From JACVRN01 sp035276685 (GTDB taxonomy: Bacteria; Acidobacteriota; Blastocatellia; Pyrinomonadales; Pyrinomonadaceae), in contig DATELK010000088.1 of assembly GCA_035276685.1 (NCBI GenBank), positions 1 through 64,000 of the forward strand: 64,000 nt of DNA. The letters run 5' to 3'. Both the position numbers and the translations under genes were made by a program. Below are positions 61,305 through 64,000 of the stretch, one piece after another (positions within the stretch are counted from its first letter, which is position 1; each line of letters opens with the position of its first letter). The notes under the pieces are model-generated. The model saw nothing but the letters and a program-made list of their open reading frames with translations, was not told where the DNA came from and did no database searches.

Positions 61305-64000
61305 TGAATCCGTTATCTCTCTGCACAAGCCTTCCGCGCTCAAGGTGCAGGCGACGCCAGTCGGCCCCGGCCCATAAGCTCTGAAGGACTGTCTCTTCCG
61401 CTTCGAGCAGTTTTCCGTAGCGCGACTCTGCGCGCTGAAGAAGCTCACAGGGCGCTCCGTCTTCGACTATCCGGCCTCCTTCCATGACCAGCACTCGCTC
61501 GAAGGCGGTGGTCTCGGAAACGTCGTGGCTGATGCAGATGATGGTCGCGTCTCGCCACATGCGGCGGGCGCGCTCAAGGAACTCGCTTCTCTTGCGTCGA
61601 GTCAATCCGCGAAAGGGCTCGTCCAGAATCACAAGACGCGCGCGTGAGCGAAGCACGGCCCGCCCGAACCTGACGCGCTGGCCTTCTCCGCCTGAGAGGA
61701 GGGCTCCGCCTTCTCCGAGCGGCGTCTGCAAAGTCTCCGGCAGGTTCTCAAGCACTAGCCGCAGGTCTGCCTCTTCTATCACCTGTCCGAGCGGCACCGT
61801 GGGATTCTCCGGCGCTCCGTAATGAAGGTTCTCGTAGAAGGAGCGATTCCAGAGCTGAACGGACGGGTCAACCCACGCGGTCACGCGGCGCAGTTCGTTC
61901 AGGCAATCCGCGTCAAGCGGCGCGCCGTCAACTAGAGCCTGCCCGGAGGCGGGGCGATGCCAGCCGAGCAGAAGACCTACAAGACTGGACTTGCCCGCGC
62001 CGGATGGGCCAACTATGGCGACGTGGCTTCCGGCCTCTACGGCGAGGTCTACGTCCTCAAGAATCGTGTGCCCTGCGGCGCGCACGCTCAGCCGCTCAAG
62101 CTGGATTGCGACTCCCTTGACGACGCGTTGAGGCGCGGCTTTCATCTCTACTGCTGCGCCTTCCGCATACGCATCTTCGGGCGCTCCCAATGGCTCAAGC
62201 AGCCTCAGCGTCACGTTGCGAAACGATGGATACTGTCGCGACAGGAGAGCTATCTCCTGACCCAGCAGAGGCAGGTTGAGCGTCCAGTACATCAAGAGCA
62301 GCACGCCGCCCGCGTCGCTCGCGCGTCCCAGGTAATTCAGGACGAGCAGCACAACCAGACCGAGGCTCAGCAATGATTGAATCCCTTCCGTTGAGACCAC
62401 GGCGCGTTGAAGCGCGCTGCCCGCTCTGGCCCAGTCAACGAGCATCCCTTCGTGCTCGCGCCGTATGGCCTTCTCAGCCCCGTGCGTGAGTACAGTCGTC
62501 AGGCCTAGCAGCGCGTCAAGGTAGAAGCAGGTCAGGGAGCCCGCGAAGCTTCTTAAGCGAAGGTCTCGCTCGGCTATGGGCTTTTGAAGCAGCACGGGCA
62601 AAGCTATGGCTAAAGTGGCGGCGAGGATGGCAAGGGGCGCGCTTGACGGGTCAAGCCAGATGATTCCGCAGACGGTAACGGTAAGCTCCATCACTGCGCG
62701 AATCAGTTGACCGCCCAGGCCCGGCAGCATGCGTATGGAATGAACGCTGTGGCTGCGCTCTGCCATGTCCGAAGTCGGGCGGCTCTGAAAATACTTGTCG
62801 CCGAGGCGAGGAATCTTTTCAAGGAAGGCGAGGCGCAGACGGATTTCCAGACGCCGCCCCAGACGATAAAGCCCCGAGGCGGTCGAAAGCTCTATGAAGA
62901 GAATCGCGGTGATAAAGACGAGCAGCGCGATGATGGCCGCGAATCGCTGCTCTACTAAATTCAGCTGCCGGTGAAGGTCAAGTAGGCCGCGAAACAAGAC
63001 GGCTTCAAGGACTCCGCCCGTCGCCGCCACGGCAAGCCCTAAACAGATAGCGCCGGGAGAGAGCAGTCCGTCTGCGGCCAGCATCTTCACAAGCTCACGG
63101 CCCGCCCTCTTAGGCTTCTCATTAAGCGCCGCGACAAGCTCCGGGCACAAAGCAGACGAGTCCGCCTGTTCCGCCACGTCTTTTGACTCCAGGCTTTTCT
63201 TTCGTCGTCGTCCTCGCACGCGCACCAGCACAGCGCCGCGCATCAGAAGATTCTCTTCTTTGCCCGAGCCAGTTGAATAAGGGCGAACCAGCCAGTAAGA
63301 CTGCGGGATGGTTTGATAGGAGCCAGCGGGCTCTTCCAATGCCTGCTCAAATAGTAGCTGAAGGACTCGCCCTGCCTGTCTGCCTGCGGCGAGCCCGCGA
63401 GCGCGAACGATTGCCGTGACCATTCGCGTTGCCGCGTCAAGCGTTGCCAGCCCGCGCCACTCCTTGTCCGACGTGGCTCTTTCAACCAGTGCCTCGCTCG
63501 TCGAAGCAGAGAGCTTCAAGTCTTTCAGGCGCTGGCGAAACGTTCTGAGGAACCTGTCGGAGCCAGCCCACTTGCGCCAAGCCACGGCGAGAATCGGAGA
63601 GGTGTGAACGTAAACGTTATTGACGAACTCGTCGCGCGTCATCCAGCGCCGACCGCTCGCAGGATCCATCACCTGCACCAGACGGCCGTGCCTGCGCCAC
63701 AGCACCGCGAAATGCGTGAAGCCGTTCGGCAGGCGCACGACGACGATGGCAGGCTCGATTTTGGCTTCGGACAGTAGCAGATAGTCTACGGGAAATATCT
63801 CCTGGTCAGCGTCGAGCCCAAGCTGCTGCGCTATCTCTTCGAGCGCGTCAATAGAAGTGCCGTCAACGTCCGTCTGGCAAGCCTCTCTCAAGCGACCATA
63901 GCTCGCAGGAATCCCGAACCCATCGAGAAGACACTTGAGCGTGGCCACGCCGCAGTCCATCTTGGAAGTCTGCACGACCTCCGGCACAAGTAGAGAGCGT
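61252..64000 (-). CDS. C39 peptidase-domain ABC exporter (NHLP-type), 5' end beyond window
   Basis: The frame is open to the window edge; upstream of GTG 63987 the codons read RSLL, matching the RSLLVPEVVQTSKMDCG start of bacteriocin exporters. The C39 peptidase has Cys12 (KMDCGVATLKCLL), a His in GFTHFAV and an Asp in VMDPASG, so the triad is intact. Membrane helices follow at about 320-560, then an ATPase with GPSGAGKSSLVGLLLG, LLSGGEGQRVRFGRAVL and LVILDEPF. C39 domains cut leaders after Gly-Gly and export the core, so this could process the precursor at 8352. The C-terminus is encoded by the repeat at 61220-61304. Confidence 0.88.
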   Translation of the reverse strand, partial: RSLLVPEVVQTSKMDCGVATLKCLLDGFGIPASYGRLREACQTDVDGTSIDALEEIAQQLGLDADQEIFPVDYLLLSEAKIEPAIVVVRLPNGFTHFAVLWRRHGRLVQVMDPASGRRWMTRDEFVNNVYVHTSPILAVAWRKWAGSDRFLRTFRQRLKDLKLSASTSEALVERATSDKEWRGLATLDAATRMVTAIVRARGLAAGRQAGRVLQLLFEQALEEPAGSYQTIPQSYWLVRPYSTGSGKEENLLMRGAVLVRVRGRRRKKSLESKDVAEQADSSALCPELVAALNEKPKRAGRELVKMLAADGLLSPGAICLGLAVAATGGVLEAVLFRGLLDLHRQLNLVEQRFAAIIALLVFITAILFIELSTASGLYRLGRRLEIRLRLAFLEKIPRLGDKYFQSRPTSDMAERSHSVHSIRMLPGLGGQLIRAVMELTVTVCGIIWLDPSSAPLAILAATLAIALPVLLQKPIAERDLRLRSFAGSLTCFYLDALLGLTTVLTHGAEKAIRREHEGMLVDWARAGSALQRAVVSTEGIQSLLSLGLVVLLVLNYLGRASDAGGVLLLMYWTLNLPLLGQEIALLSRQYPSFRNVTLRLLEPLGAPEDAYAEGAAVEMKAAPQRVVKGVAIQLERLSVRAAGHTILEDVDLAVEAGSHVAIVGPSGAGKSSLVGLLLGWHRPASGQALVDGAPLDADCLNELRRVTAWVDPSVQLWNRSFYENLHYGAPENPTVPLGQVIEEADLRLVLENLPETLQTPLGEGGALLSGGEGQRVRFGRAVLRSRARLVILDEPFRGLTRRKRSEFLERARRMWRDATIICISHDVSETTAFERVLVMEGGRIVEDGAPCELLQRAESRYGKLLEAEETVLQSLWAGADWRRLHLERGRLVQRDNGFKQDGQNEQDKREELASS

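Noticed and set aside
1..64000. CRISPR arrays, rRNA or complete tRNA genes
   Set aside because: No regularly spaced direct repeats of CRISPR type, and no complete rRNA or tRNA secondary structure pattern was seen by reading.

Overview
The window is a high-GC bacterial chromosome segment with dense, mostly operonic genes. An Oar-like TonB-dependent receptor with an N-terminal carboxypeptidase-regulatory domain, secreted TPR-CHAT proteins, a Ser/Thr kinase fused to an NB-ARC-type ATPase and TPRs, and a selenocysteine thioredoxin-like protein together suggest Acidobacteriota, most likely Blastocatellia. This placement is inference from gene content; there is no rRNA or tRNA gene in the window.

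Layout. (1) 1-5.6 kb: two paralogous CHAT-domain proteins, the first cut by the window edge, the second secreted with 21 uniform 40-residue TPRs. (2) 5.7-11.1 kb: an apparently undescribed RiPP cluster. It holds a 100-aa precursor with a Gly-Gly leader end and an Asp/His-rich repeated core, an FxsB-type radical SAM/SPASM enzyme, two HExxH-type putative peptide hydroxylases, a DUF6817 HD-like protein and an unrecognised YSSCEGH protein. Two C39-type peptide exporters at 59.1-64 kb could export such a peptide. (3) 11.1-11.9 kb: a gene-poor, AT-rich gap with a strong terminator. (4) 11.9-24.5 kb: a polysaccharide operon with WbpI/E/B/D-like genes for a diacetamido-hexuronate sugar, two deacetylase-type proteins, a methyltransferase, two flavoproteins and a GT-C glycosyltransferase. 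(5) 24.6-26 kb: a PIN toxin/antitoxin pair and a molybdate-binding MerR-type regulator. (6) 26-29.5 kb: the TonB receptor. (7) 29.5-38.8 kb: a nitrogen respiration island (NarK, RIC/ScdA repair protein, NarI-like cytochrome b, molybdoenzyme, 4x[4Fe-4S] ferredoxin, Rieske protein, and divergent NrfHA), which together could carry nitrate to nitrite to ammonium. (8) 39-47.3 kb: outer membrane barrel, IS1595-type transposase, BON protein, GCS2-CBS fusion, hybrid kinase and sigma-54 regulator. (9) 47.5-59 kb: redox enzymes, a large Ser/Thr kinase, a UGA-interrupted thioredoxin-like gene best read as a selenoprotein, an MFS exporter and an epimerase. (10) 59.1-64 kb: the C39 ABC exporter pair.

Most notable items: the RiPP cluster, the selenoprotein with a UxxC redox site and adjacent hairpin, a perfect intrinsic terminator inside the start of the PIN toxin gene, a probable CTG start on the sigma-54 regulator, a polysaccharide deacetylase domain that has lost its metal histidines, and a dispersed hairpin repeat that supplies the C-terminus of an ABC exporter.
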